A DNA stretch of 64,000 bases, taken from the NCBI RefSeq assembly GCF_022605725.1, contig NC_065567.1, positions 30,111,127 through 30,175,126 of the forward strand, read 5' to 3'. A model generated the notes under the pieces. That model was given only the letters and a program-made list of their open reading frames with translations. It ran no database searches and was not told the origin of the DNA. This document shows, piece after piece, positions 13,127 to 23,809 of the stretch (the first letter of the stretch is position 1; every line of letters begins with the position of its first letter). A program made the translations under genes and the position numbers. Origin of the DNA: Anthonomus grandis grandis (Eukaryota > Arthropoda > Insecta > Coleoptera > Curculionidae).

Positions 13127-14353
13127 ATGGCTGGAGGAAGTACTACGGATGACGGTGATCCAGAAAGTAATTGTGCTAAATGTAATTTAGTATTTGATGA
13201 CATTAAGTCGATAATACAATGTACCAGGTGTGCTAAGTATTTTCATGGAAAGTGTGTTAATGTTGACATGCGCGGTTTTCATTTGAGAAAATCGACATGG
13301 AAATGTGAATCGTGTGATCCCTCTGCATCTAGTGATAGTGCATACAAAACAGAGCGCGCTAGGAAAAGAAGCCGCACAGATGATATTGTTATTGATTTAG
13401 ATAATGTAGGAGATATTATGGCCACCTTGCAGCTCTTAGTCAGTAGAACTAACGAGTTAAATCAAAAAGTCGATCTCCTGTTAAACGAAAACCAGAATTT
13501 GAAACGTGAAATTGCCAGCCTGAAGGAATGTAAGCCGTCAACAGCCCCATCAAGTGTGAACTCCAAGTTGTCATATGCTGCAGCAATAGGCACCAAAAAT
13601 GATAGCAAAGTTTTGGTTGTAAAGCAAAAGTGTCCGGAGAAAGATGTAAAGCAAGTGAAGGAGGATTTGAGAAAGAAAGTCAATCCTACTGTTATTGGAG
13701 CCGGTTTATCTCTAGGAAAAGCAACCAAAAGTGGTGGCGTTATCATTAAGTGTGGCAATGAGAAGGAGCTAACTTCGATACAGTCGCAGATCCAGAACAA
13801 CATGGGTGACAACTACAGTGTTGAGGTACCAAAACTTTTAGAGCACAGGATTAAGGTGGTGGGCATTAACGAGTCTGAGTACAACCTATCAGATAATGAA
13901 ATTTTGGCCAAAATAAAGAGTCAAAATAATGTTCCAGAATCTCCAAACCGGAAAATTCAAATTGTGAGAAAAACTAAAATCGTAAACAAAAAGTTCAATA
14001 TGATCTTGGAAGTTGATGCTACCACGTATGCAGTGTTTATTGAAAAGGAGAAGATGAACATTGGTTGGAACCGTTGTCCTGTCTTTAACGAATATGGTAT
14101 CCGAAGGTGTTTCAAGTGCTGTCGGTATGGTCATTTACTGAAAGAGTGTAAAGAAAATAAAGTGTGTGCAAAGTGTAGTGGATCCCATGATGTTAAAGAA
14201 TGTAATGTAAGTAGCGTTAAGTGTATTAATTGTGTAGTATCTAATGAAAAGTATGGTCTTAGGCTAAATGTCAATCACGTTTCTTGGGATGTAACTAGTT
14301 GTGATTCCTATAAGCGAATTGAAGAGTTACAAAGGAATAAATATATTAAGTAG
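13127..14353 (+). CDS. LINE ORF1: PHD-finger, coiled-coil, zinc-knuckle RNA-binding protein
   Basis: This 408-residue protein is the nucleic-acid chaperone/RNP component of the LINE. Residues 16-63 form a canonical C4HC3 PHD finger: C16, C19, C32, C35, H40, C43, C60 and C63, with the usual tryptophan two residues before C60. A helical, probably coiled-coil stretch spans roughly residues 90-130. Near the C-terminus are a CCHC knuckle (C328, C331, H336, C341) and a variant knuckle (C347, C350, H354, C359), followed by further Cys/His pairs. Zinc knuckles bind RNA in LINE ORF1/Gag-like proteins; PHD fingers usually bind histone tails, so a role in chromatin targeting is possible but inferred. 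The ATG at 13127 follows an A-rich context. The frame ends at TAG 14351-14353, and ORF2 continues in the same frame immediately after it. Confidence 0.92.
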   Translation: MAGGSTTDDGDPESNCAKCNLVFDDIKSIIQCTRCAKYFHGKCVNVDMRGFHLRKSTWKCESCDPSASSDSAYKTERARKRSRTDDIVIDLDNVGDIMATLQLLVSRTNELNQKVDLLLNENQNLKREIASLKECKPSTAPSSVNSKLSYAAAIGTKNDSKVLVVKQKCPEKDVKQVKEDLRKKVNPTVIGAGLSLGKATKSGGVIIKCGNEKELTSIQSQIQNNMGDNYSVEVPKLLEHRIKVVGINESEYNLSDNEILAKIKSQNNVPESPNRKIQIVRKTKIVNKKFNMILEVDATTYAVFIEKEKMNIGWNRCPVFNEYGIRRCFKCCRYGHLLKECKENKVCAKCSGSHDVKECNVSSVKCINCVVSNEKYGLRLNVNHVSWDVTSCDSYKRIEELQRNKYIK

Positions 14354-14359
14354 CAATTA
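14351..14359 (+). promoter_or_regulatory. Candidate stop-codon readthrough site (UAG CAA UUA)
   Basis: The ORF1 stop is TAG followed directly by CAATTA. This matches the tobacco-mosaic-virus-type leaky context UAG-CAR-YYA exactly. ORF2 continues in the same frame with no gap, and its first in-frame ATG is more than 300 nt further on, past two endonuclease active-site residues. Readthrough is therefore the simplest way to express ORF2. This is inference from context; it has not been shown for this element. Confidence 0.6.
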
Positions 14360-17203
14360 GACCTAAATATTGCACTTAACACCAACATTGTTTATTTTAA
14401 TTGCCAAGGTTATCTAAACAACAAAGATAACATTATTTTACTAGTAAATGACTGGAGGCCTAAGATCTTGCTTTTGAGTGAGACTCACGTAACCCCGGTT
14501 ATTGAGCCATGTGAGTTGATTATTGATGGGTACAATTTGGAGCAATGCACTAGTAACAACAGTAGAACGGGTGGGGTCTTGGCCCTTATTAGAAACGATA
14601 TTAGATATAAGGTGGGGTCTGTATTGTCTATTGATGATTATGTCTGGCTGTTGTCTTTTGAGCTATCTATGGGTGGAGGTAAATATTTGTGCTCTGTTCT
14701 GTACCATTCGCCTCAGAAACAAGATGCCAAATTTATAGAGTTTTTTGGGGGATATTTAGAGCAAGTTAGTGGATTTAATGGCACCAACATTATCCTTGGG
14801 GATTTTAATTTTGATTTATTAAAAAACAATTTTTATAGTAACAAATTATTAAGTATCATTTATACCAATGGGTTTAGTCAAATAATTAAGACTCCAACTA
14901 GAATAGTCCAAAGAAGTCAGACTCTGATCGATTATTTAATTTCAAATGACAAATCTCTCTCGCATAAAGTCCATCAAACTCCTAAAATTAGTGACCATTC
15001 TATTATGTCAATTTCTATGGATCAATCGAAGGAACAGCCAATGGATGTAGTAAGTTATACTAGGTCTTTTAAGACCTACAAATGCCATAAACTTCAGGAA
15101 GAACTGCTTACATGCAATTGGAATAGAAATAGTTCAGATGTTGACTTACTAGCTAATACTTTTGTCAGAGATATTAGAACAATTCTTGACAGTATGTGCC
15201 CAAGGATTAAAATTGTGCAAAAACAGAAATATGCCGATAAAAAATGGATAACTCAAGATATAAGGGAGCAAATGCAGGAAAGGGATCGATTATATAAAAG
15301 GGCTGCCATAGAAAACAACGACAACGTTTGGAATGAATATAAAGCTATAAGAAATAACATAGTAAGCAAGATAAGAGTAGAAAAGGATAGATTTTTTGCG
15401 AATACCATAGATCTAAATAAAAATAATCAAAAAGAACTCTGGAAAAATCTGAAGACGCTTTTGCCAGGAAAAAACCAAAACATGCCTAATGAAATAAAGT
15501 TTGAAAATGAAATCATTACACAGGAGGATGATATTGCACAAAGATTTAATAATTATTTCGTGAATAGTATTGATCTTATTCTTGCAGATATTCCACCAGC
15601 AGCAAATGGCCAAACATATTTCATTGAACCACCTTCAGTCCAGAAAACCTTGACACAATTTAATAAAGTTTCGATGACTAAAATGAAGGAAATACTTAAA
15701 AATCTAAAAAACGTTGGTGGTGGGGAGAGTGGCATCTCCAAGCAGGTTCTTTGCGATGTTGCTTATGTTGTGGGTGATCGTCTTCTGGATATTATCAATA
15801 CATCCTTAAGTACTGGGATTTTTCCACAAGCCTGGAAACTTTCTACTGTTGTTCCTGTTCCAAAAGTGCAAAACACTAAATTGTGTAATGAATTTCGGCC
15901 AATTAACACCGTACCTATTTATGAGAAGCTCCTTGAAGTATGTGTTAAGGAACAGCTACTCGAACATTGTAATATAAATAAAATAGTTGTGCCTAACCAA
16001 TCGGGGTTCCGTGAGAATCATTCATGTGAGTCTGTCATTATTAATATAGTTGATAATTTTCTCAGGGGCCTTGACTCTGATAATCTAGTACTTGCTGTAT
16101 TTTTGGATTTTAAGAGAGCGTTTGAAACCGTGAGTAGAGAAATGTTAATTAGGAAATTAGAACGGTTAGGCCTTAAAAATAATGTATTGAAGTGGTTTCA
16201 ATCTTATCTAAGTGGTAGAGTTCAGCGAGTCATGTACAAAAATAGTTCATCTGAAAGTGTTAATGTAAAGCATGGTGTACCGCAGGGAACGGTCTTGGGC
16301 CCCTTGCTATTTTTATTGTATGTTAACGATATGGTGGAGGTAGTGCGGGGGTGTAATGTGGTGTTGTTTGCGGACGATACAATGTTATATGTGGTGGGTA
16401 AAGACATTCATCAACTGCAACAGGTCATGAACGTTGAACTCAATAACTTATTCATCTGGCTCTGTAGAAATAAACTAAGTTTAAATGCAAGTAAATCTAA
16501 GTTTTGTATATTTGGCAAGAGATCTAGATTAAGTTCTATAGACATGGGCAATGTACAGATTTCTGTGAATGGGGAAAGTATTTTGTACGACAAAGAAATA
16601 AAATATTTGGGAACAATTTTCGATGCCAATCTGAATTTCCATGCTCATGCAGATTATGTAATGAGAAAATTTTCAAAAAAAGTTGGATTTATCACAAGAA
16701 TTGGAAAAAACTTGTCAATGTACATCAAATTAAAACTTTACAACGCCATTGCTCTTCCTCATTTACAGTTCTGTTCAACATTATTGTTTAACTTGCCACA
16801 GTATAGAATTGACCAACTGGAAAGAATTCAAAATAGAGCTATGAGACTGATTCTAAATTGTAACCGTTACACGCCTGTTATCTCTATGTTGGGTGTCCTA
16901 GATATGTTGTCTGTACATCAAAGAATTTTGTATAACGTTTATTTGTTTATTTTTAAATTAAAACATCAGATGCTCCCCGATTATATTTGTAATAAATTAA
17001 GAGTTTTTGGAGATATACATAACTATAATACGAGAAATCGTATAGACTTCATACTAGTCGACAGATGTAACACAATTCAAATGCATAATTCAGTTCTATA
17101 CAAAGGTTTAATACTATTTAACAACTTGCCTGCTAACATCAAAAATTGTATTACTTTAAATCAATTCAGAGGGCTCTTGAGAAAATTTATTATGAATAAG
17201 TAA
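14354..17203 (+). CDS. LINE ORF2: AP-type endonuclease plus reverse transcriptase (likely made by readthrough)
   Basis: The frame opens at the codon after the ORF1 TAG and runs 949 codons. It copies the LINE RNA into a nicked chromosomal target. Counting from 14354, the endonuclease/exonuclease/phosphatase domain has N16 (in FNCQG), E43 (in SETH), D150 and N152 (in GDFNFD) and D214-H215 (in SDHS). The reverse transcriptase has motif A FLDFKRAF (D585), motif B HGVPQGTVLGPLLF, motif C FADD (D674-D675), the LNASKSK motif and KYLGTIFD. A typical LINE thumb/C-terminal region ends at TAA 17201-17203; there is no RNase H. The first in-frame ATG is codon 106 (14669), so AUG initiation within ORF2 would lose N16 and E43. 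A near-cognate start such as TTG 14468 would keep E43 up to its neighbourhood but still lose N16. Expression as an ORF1-ORF2 fusion fits best. Confidence 0.92.
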   Translation, partial: QLDLNIALNTNIVYFNCQGYLNNKDNIILLVNDWRPKILLLSETHVTPVIEPCELIIDGYNLEQCTSNNSRTGGVLALIRNDIRYKVGSVLSIDDYVWLLSFELSMGGGKYLCSVLYHSPQKQDAKFIEFFGGYLEQVSGFNGTNIILGDFNFDLLKNNFYSNKLLSIIYTNGFSQIIKTPTRIVQRSQTLIDYLISNDKSLSHKVHQTPKISDHSIMSISMDQSKEQPMDVVSYTRSFKTYKCHKLQEELLTCNWNRNSSDVDLLANTFVRDIRTILDSMCPRIKIVQKQKYADKKWITQDIREQMQERDRLYKRAAIENNDNVWNEYKAIRNNIVSKIRVEKDRFFANTIDLNKNNQKELWKNLKTLLPGKNQNMPNEIKFENEIITQEDDIAQRFNNYFVNSIDLILADIPPAANGQTYFIEPPSVQKTLTQFNKVSMTKMKEILKNLKNVGGGESGISKQVLCDVAYVVGDRLLDIINTSLSTGIFPQAWKLSTVVPVPKVQNTKLCNEFRPINTVPIYEKLLEVCVKEQLLEHCNINKIVVPNQSGFRENHSCESVIINIVDNFLRGLDSDNLVLAVFLDFKRAFETVSREMLIRKLERLGLKNNVLKWFQSYLSGRVQRVMYKNSSSESVNVKHGVPQGTVLGPLLFLLYVNDMVEVVRGCNVVLFADDTMLYVVGKDIHQLQQVMNVELNNLFIWLCRNKLSLNASKSKFCIFGKRSRLSSIDMGNVQISVNGESILYDKEIKYLGTIFDANLNFHAHADYVMRKFSKKVGFITRIGKNLSMYIKLKLYNAIALPHLQFCSTLLFNLPQYRIDQLERIQNRAMRLILNCNRYTPVISMLGVLDMLSVHQRILYNVYLFIFKLKHQMLPDYICNKLRVFGDIHNYNTRNRIDFILVDRCNTIQMHNSVLYKGLILFNNLPANIKNCITLNQFRGLLRKFIMNK

Positions 17204-17742
17204 AATTGTGTTTGTTATTTTATTATTTTTATTTTAATTATGTAGTTTATTAAGTTTTACTATAGTATGCATTGTTTCCGCTCCAATCATCATCTTGATT
17301 GTTGGTTTATCTGTTGACTGGGTATTTTTGGGCCAACCGGTATACTGGTTACAGCTTCTTGGAACTACCGAAGCATTTCTAAGTGTTACACGGGGGGACC
17401 AATGTGTCTGGTCAGCAAGGTCAACCAAGTTCCAAATGTGTGTCATCGGCTGATTGCAACCGAACCGACTCGATCAACCTGAGTCGACATTATTTTTATT
17501 ATTATAAGGCAAACAACAATTAACTATGCTTTTAATAAGTGGGCAAGGAAATAATGTTTAGGTTAAGTCTAGTTTTAATTTATGGTCTACCTCTGACAGG
17601 ATATTTCTGGAACCGGGATGCTGTTTCTGGATTACCGAGACCATCCATGGACAAACCGGAGTGTCCTGATACAGTTATGGCCAACTTATACTTTTACTCT
17701 ATTTTTTTTTATTTATATTTTTATTGAATGTAGCTTTTGCTA

Positions 17743-17748
17743 AATAAA
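17743..17748 (+). terminator. LINE poly(A) signal AATAAA
   Basis: AATAAA sits about 540 bp after the ORF2 stop and just before the T/A-rich tail (17749-17770), where a LINE 3' end is expected. Confidence 0.6.
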
Positions 17749-17770
17749 GATATTATTTATTTATTTTATT

Positions 17771-18317
17771 TTAAACCGTGAAACCGGCGATAACGTTGCC
17801 AATAGAACCGCATTCTTCAATAATCCAATTATTTTTCACGGTATTTCTAGTGGGTTTTTAATAGTTTTATATTAAATGAGTGTATGATGCGGCAACGTTG
17901 TATTTCGTCGCTTAGTGTGTATGAGAGTTTATTATACAGGATGATTGACGACCAATGGTACGTTAGCTGTATATGGAAAACGGAACGTAGGATTTTTCTG
18001 AAAACTTGGTAACTATAGTAACAGACAAAACTCTATAAGTATAAAATATTTTCAGCACTGCAGCGTTGCCGCTTATATAGAAAAATGGCAACACCTTTGA
18101 TTTTTTAAATGGAACACCCTAAATATTTTTCGATATTTTGATTCCCTGCTTCATTTTGAGTCTTTTTTATTTATACTTTCTTATACGTATCTCCAGCGGT
18201 TTTCAAGAAAAAAAAAATTTTGCGTCTTTTTTGGTTAAAAACCAAGGTATAATAAATTGTTTGCTTTTTAAAAATTTAAGTCCCTAAAAAGCTCAAATTT
18301 TAAATATTACTTTAAAA
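17771..18317. other. Intergenic DNA with a possible degenerate ACAGGRTG-type MITE
   Basis: No gene is seen. The stretch from about 17936 (TATACAGGATG) to about 18124 (GGAACACCCT) has ends that resemble the inverted ends of the small elements near 39.6 kb, so it may be a decayed copy. The rest is AT-rich unique sequence between the LINE 3' end and the outlier satellite. Confidence 0.35.
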
Positions 18318-19448
18318 AACCATCTCAATCACGAAAATACCGGGTTATAAGGGAATCCGAGCAGAACTAAGAAATCGAGTATTTTTTCGACTTCGTTTTT
18401 GAGGCCATAAATGGGCATCAAAAATGCCATATCTCGGCTATCGTAAAAGCTGCGACCTTGCGGATGGTCTCGTTGGATTCAGAATGACGAAACTAAGACA
18501 AAACCGTTGGAATTTTCTCGATAGTGCCCATAGAAGCCGAGATATGGACCTCCAAAGTTTAAGATTTTTCATTTTTAGGGTATACCCCCCCGTATCAAAT
18601 TTTTCACCAAAAATTGATTTTTTTCGAATTGGAACTAACTATACCAGTGGCTTGTTCCCATCACCTACAATACGAAAACACCGGGTTATAATGAGTTTCG
18701 ACAAAAACTAAGGGAATTATAGCACTTTCAAAATGCGAAAAATCGATGTTCTTTAAACCCGAAAATAGCTATAAAAATCCCTATCAGCGGCTTATTCCCA
18801 TCACCTACATTATGAAAACACCGAGTTATAACGGAATTTGACCAGAAGAAGTGGAATTATAGCACTTTGAAAATTTGGAAAAAAGTCAATTTCTGACCCC
18901 GTTTTTGAGCCCAAAAATGGGTCCTAAAAATGCAAGATCTCAGCTAATATGAGAGCTACGACTTTGCGGATGGTCTCGTTGGATTCAGAAGGACGAAACT
19001 AAGTCAAAACCGTTGGAATTTTCTCGATAGTGCCCATAGAAGCCGAGATATGGACCTCCAAAGTTTGGGATTTTTCATTTTTAGGGTATACCCTCCCGTA
19101 TTAAATTTTTCACCAAAAATTGATTTTTTTCGAATTGGAACTAACTATACCAGTGGCTTGTTCCCATCACCTACAATACGAAAACACCGGGTTATAATGA
19201 GTTTCGACAAAAACTAAGGGAATTATAGCACTTTGAAAATGCGAAAAATCGATTTTCTTTAAACCCGAAAATAGCTATAGAAATCCCTATCAGCGGCTTA
19301 TTCCCATCACCTACATTACGAAAACACCGGGTTATAACGGAATTCGACCAGAACAACTGGAATTATAGCACTGAAAATTCGGAAAAAAGTCAATTTCGGT
19401 CAATTACGATTTTGCGGATGGTCTCGTTGGATTCAGAAGGACGAAACG
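18318..19448 (+). repeat. Diverged outlier of the 506-bp satellite (about 2.2 units)
   Basis: The long/short monomer alternation of the main array is present in the same orientation. Long monomers start at about 18340, 18821 and 19327; short monomers start at about 18681 and 19187. These units share several differences from the main array (for example CTCGATAGTGCCC instead of CCAAATAGGACCC, and CAGTGGCTTG instead of CAGCGGCTTG). The first unit is shortened and the last is truncated and rearranged near 19400. It is an older, non-homogenised patch of the same family. Confidence 0.93.
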
Positions 19449-21819
19449 AATTATTTCACAACAAAAATTTTTTTGAAGGCGTTATGTGAGTAATTTAGTA
19501 TTATTAAACTATTGTCACGTGATTCTCTTGGCGAAGCTCCTTCCATCCCCTACTAGGGGAAACTGATATTTTTAACTGCATGTAAGAAAGAAAAATGCCG
19601 AAAACGGTTAAATAATAAATGTAGGATTTCTATGAAAGGATTGAATAGAAGACCAATGGGTAATTTACAAAAAAATAAACATCAATATTAGCACCTTAGG
19701 CGCGCTTGTAAGAAGAACCGTTTCCAAGGACAAGGTCAAGAATCGACCCAAAACAATGATAAACACTGTATTATGTTTCTAGTAAATACATCATTGACCT
19801 TATGCCTTAGACAAACATAAAATTTAAGGTTATTTAAAAATAGCTTGTGGACCACCCATATTAACTGTAACATCAAAACAAAACCGATGGGATATTTACA
19901 TAATATGAGGCCTTTAAATAGGACGAAGTTTGATGTTATGAAAAAAACTTAATTTAATATTTTCTTCCAATTTGTGCTATAAGCATGACAAATCACCTAA
20001 TAGCTCCCCATTTTTAACAATCCTCAATTTAAGAAAAGGTACGGAAAAGGGCGAAATCTCTATTTCCCTTATCGTAAGGGGGGCGGTAAAACCTTATCAG
20101 CGCGCTGGACCTGAAGTGTGCAAATTTCGGAAAAAACAAATTTGAATTTAGATTGGGTTATTTTTCATAAGATTTTCCGAAAGGAATTAGAGAAAATAAA
20201 ACGTCTAGAAATAGATTTGATCAATTTTTTTTCCTTATGCTCAATTCGAAATTGCCTATTTAAAAAAGGGCCTGGAAGGAAATTGTCTTTTTAGTAAAGC
20301 GGAGTATTTTTGATGGAAATTCCCAGAAACAAGGCCAGCAAAAATACAGGTAGTTAAAGAATGTTCCTTTTTTCAATGTTGAAGCCCTTTATTCACTTGA
20401 CATATGTTATGTGAGTCAACTAGAATTAATAAAGTAATAGTCACGTGATGCTCTTATGGAATGTTACGACTTAAGATGCACATTATCGGGTGTTAAAAAT
20501 TGATTTAAGAGCTTCTGTGCGCCAAAAGCTTTTTTCAGGTACCCAAAAGTGGAGCCTTATCAAGTTTATACGCACTATGCAAACCACCTCCTGGGCTAAT
20601 TAAAAAATTTCCCAAATTACTTATGACTTTTTAAATCACGTCACCAGCATCCTCTCCATTTATGATACACGTCAGCAAACACCCTTAAAATAAATTAAGT
20701 AAATTTAAATCGTAAACCGGAACAACGCTCTCTCGCCACAAGGCATTAGGTCGTGTCCAGACATCATTCCAGGAAAACCTTTCAGTTAATTAATGTCCTC
20801 TTTCGAGTGGACGCGACGATCCAGAGAAATTACGAAATCCTTTTGCTGTTCGAGCTGGATAACGGTTAGGTCGACCGTTTACTGCTCGCCCTCAGGACTT
20901 GTTATCCAGGTTTTTATCTTCTTGCCTCTGATGTGGCCTGATGTACCTGAATGGGGCTGGAAATTATGAGGGTGGGTCAGGCATTAGAAGTAAAGGCTTT
21001 TAGCCCTATACTTAAATTTAAAATATTGCCAGATTTTATTGCTTATAAATTAATTTAGGGACTTTTAATCCTCTTTATATATTTTTTTCTAGCAGACGTT
21101 GGTTTAGATATGGATTTGTATTGATTCGGAGGATTTTTGGTTCAACTTCAACTATACTACATACTTCAACTGTGATATGCATTGAGTGATTTAATATTAT
21201 GTTTATGTTATTTTAAGAAGAAGGTTAATTCCATGTTAACAATATGCAATTATTAATTTATAAAAATTAAACGTTTAAGTATTGTACACTATTTAAAGAC
21301 GTTTTCAAAAATGCATTTAATGGAACAAACTTCTAAACAACGTCGAATATTTAGTTAAAGAAAAGCAGTATAAAAGCCATTATTTTAATTGTTCGGATCT
21401 ACAGTGTGTTAAAAATTTAAGATTTTTTTAAATTTTTTTATTTAGTTTTTTTAAATTTGTAAATGTGTTTTATGCTTCAGGGGCCAATTTTTCGACGTAC
21501 AAGAAAAAAGTTAATTTTTTCAAATGAAGTCCATAAAGGGCTTATAGTAAATGTTTTATAATAAAAGAAAACTATACCACTGCATTTTTCTAAAATAAGG
21601 TTTATTTTTTAAATTCTTGTTTAGAATTGAGCAAGTCTCTATTCTTGAGTTTTTTTGTATTTTATACATTTTTTATTTTTTTCTTTGTGTATAAAATTGT
21701 CTCTTTTTGTGTATGATTTATATATTACACTATAAGATATATACGTGTATGAAAAATATATCGAAAGCTACACATTGACATATATGTGATATCGGGGTCA
21801 TTTTATCACATATTTCGGG
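19449..21819. other. Intergenic region, no gene seen; possible conserved island at 20690-20960
   Basis: Mostly AT-rich. A related block of about 50 bp (GTTATGTGAGT... GTCACGTGATKCTCTT) occurs at about 19472-19530 and again at about 20408-20457. The segment 20690-20960 is distinctly less AT-rich and non-repetitive, without an ORF, which fits a conserved non-coding element or an old exon remnant. I cannot assign it. Confidence 0.45.
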
Positions 21820-22465
21820 TCTAATGATCGAATTTAAAGACTAATCACTTGTCAATTTTTTAAATACCAAAATTTTCTCCCTTTTGTAAACAAAATCGTA
21901 TATTATATACGTATATTCTCACATATAATTTTCTTATAAAGAATTTTTCTCTCAGGCAATTATTTTCTGAAAAAAATATTTTTTTGCGTTAACTCTACCC
22001 TTACCCTCCCACCCACCCCACACAACTTACCAATAAGAAATTGTTTTCAAAAATCATTGTTTTCGCGTTAATATCCATTCTAATAACATAGTTTGTTTAT
22101 TTAGATTTCATATAATTATATATATATGTATATTAATAAATATTTAATACAAAAATAGTGCTATTAGATTGGATGTTATGGAAGAAAAATGGTACCCTTT
22201 CAAATGAATTTCTTACTGGTGAAGTGTTTGGGGTGGGTGGGGGGCTAAGGGTAATATTAATAAAAAAACAATGTTTTTGCAGAAAATATATATTAAATAC
22301 TTAATTTAATAACATTGTATATTTAAATTTGGTATAATTTTATATATAAGTATTTAGTTTTAAACAGCATTATTAGATTGGATAATCTGGATGAAAAACA
22401 GTTATTTCCCATAAGAATTTTTATCAAATATTTGATGTGTAGTAATTGAGTTTAAAAACTAAATA

Positions 22466-23809
22466 CAGTATTGGCCATAAAAGTTTAAACTTTTAAAAAT
22501 TTAAAATTTTTCCAATATTTTAAATTTATATTTTATTTTTGTACATATATTCAATAAACATATTTAGAGGTAAACAAAAAAGCTTACCAGAAAGCAAGGC
22601 CTACTCAAGCGACGTTCACCAAAGAATTTTAGATTTTTACAATCAGGGTGTTAGGCAGCGTAATATTGCTCAAAGACTAAATGCTTCCTAGAACCCCGTG
22701 TCACGGATAATTAAGAAATATCGTATATTTGGACATGTGGTACCAGGTAAAAGCACTGGAACCGACTGCCCGCGTACATAGGCGAATTTTAAATATTTCC
22801 CAGAATGACCCATTTTTGTCATCCTCCAAAATTAAATGAAGGTGAGCCTTCCAATATCTCTGCAAAAACGGTAAGAAGGCGATTGTGTTCTGGTGGACTT
22901 AACAGATACAGACCTGCTAAAAAACCTTTGCTGCGGAAGAAAAGTGTCAAGTTACACGTACCATTTGCAATGGATCATCTTAACTGGACTGTACAAGATT
23001 GGAAAAAAGTGCTATATAATGACGAATCTAAGTTCAATCTGTTTTCCAGTGATGGAATACTTCATGTAAGATGACCGAAAGGTGAAAGACTCAAGAAAAA
23101 GTTTATCCGACCTACGGTTAAACATAGAGGTGGTAATGTGATAGTATGGGGATACTTTTCTTGGTATGGTACTGGGCCAATACATAAAATTGTGGGGAAA
23201 ATGGATCGAGTTATGTATCGGGATATTTTACGAAATATAAGGGAGCCTTACACATTCGAGTCTATGCCAGTAAATTTTATATTCCAGCATGATAACGATT
23301 GGTAAAAGAATGGTTGGACCAAGAAAAGATCACAGTTTTAAAGTGGCCGGCCTAGAGTCTAGACTTAAACCCGATTGAAAATTTATGGGAACATCTGGAT
23401 CGCAAAATTCGGGCATCTGGAACAGTCAAAAATGCTGATGAACTATTTCATAAGCTTGTTGAAGCCTGGACTCACATTGACAGGCAAATAATTGAAAATT
23501 TCATTGAATCAATGCCCAGAAGAATGCAGGCAGTAATTAATGCTAAGTATTAATTATAATATTATGGTTTCAATAAGTTACGTTTTATGTCGTTTTTGAA
23601 TAAAAATCATTTAGTTCCAAGTATTTTGTCCAGCTTTTTTAAAATTATTATTCCGAACTGCTACTGGTGCTGAATTTTTGTCAACATTTAAATTAATTAA
23701 CACTAGTTTTTTGTATATAACAACTTTATAAAAGAAATTGAAATGCTAATTAAATGGCACACAAAATATAATAAATTTTCAAAAGTTCCAACTATTATGG
23801 CCAATACTG
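22466..23809 (+). mobile_element. Tc1-like DNA transposon inserted in R650
   Basis: Terminal inverted repeats begin CAGTATTGGCCATAA at the left end; the right end is TTATGGCCAATACTG, with weaker similarity for about 40 bp inward. The element is flanked by TA at 22464-22465 and 23810-23811. Removing the element and one TA restores the R650 sequence seen in neighbouring units (AAACTARATATGTAARTC). Length is 1344 bp. It carries a broken transposase gene on the plus strand. Confidence 0.9.
22572..23551 (+). pseudogene. Tc1-family transposase, inactivated
   Basis: Conceptual translation across frames gives a paired-like helix-turn-helix (QRILDFYNQGVRQRNIAQRL), then a region ending KKPLLRKKSVK. 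The first catalytic Asp lies in DESKFNLFSSDG (about 23020), the second in FQHDND (about 23290), and the NPIENLW glutamate motif at about 23370. Stops interrupt the helix-turn-helix (TAG at about 22689) and the regions near 22780, 23073 and 23354, and there are at least two frameshifts. The longest open piece is 22805-23074. The copy cannot make a functional enzyme, though its ends might still be mobilised in trans. Confidence 0.88.

Larger units (their letters stand above)
13000..17770 (+). mobile_element. Near-intact non-LTR retrotransposon (LINE; CR1/Jockey-like)
   Basis: ORF1 (PHD finger, CCHC knuckles) is followed by ORF2 (endonuclease and reverse transcriptase), then a 3' UTR of about 550 bp with AATAAA at 17743 and a simple T/A-rich tail ending near 17770. 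There are no LTRs, integrase or RNase H. All expected catalytic residues of endonuclease and RT are visible and neither ORF has an internal frameshift, so the copy looks young. The 5' boundary cannot be fixed: I could not find a convincing target-site duplication, so the start given is nominal and could move by 100-200 bp. The 3' UTR holds a short hairpin (GACTCG/TGAGTC at about 17467-17485). The assignment to the CR1/Jockey assemblage is inferred from domain order; the exact clade needs a tree. Confidence 0.9.

Noticed and set aside
14523..14738. 71-codon ORF in another frame of LINE ORF2
   Set aside because: It overlaps the endonuclease domain in an alternative frame.
13462..16629. Several antisense ORFs of 60-116 codons within the LINE
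   Set aside because: They are shadows of the intact ORF1/ORF2 frames and have no domain of their own.
17234..17727. Short ORFs in the LINE 3' UTR (both strands)
   Set aside because: No domain, and they lie between the ORF2 stop and the poly(A) signal.
17936..18124. Firm MITE call
   Set aside because: The ends match the ACAGGGTG pattern only loosely and no target duplication is visible, so I kept it only as a possibility.
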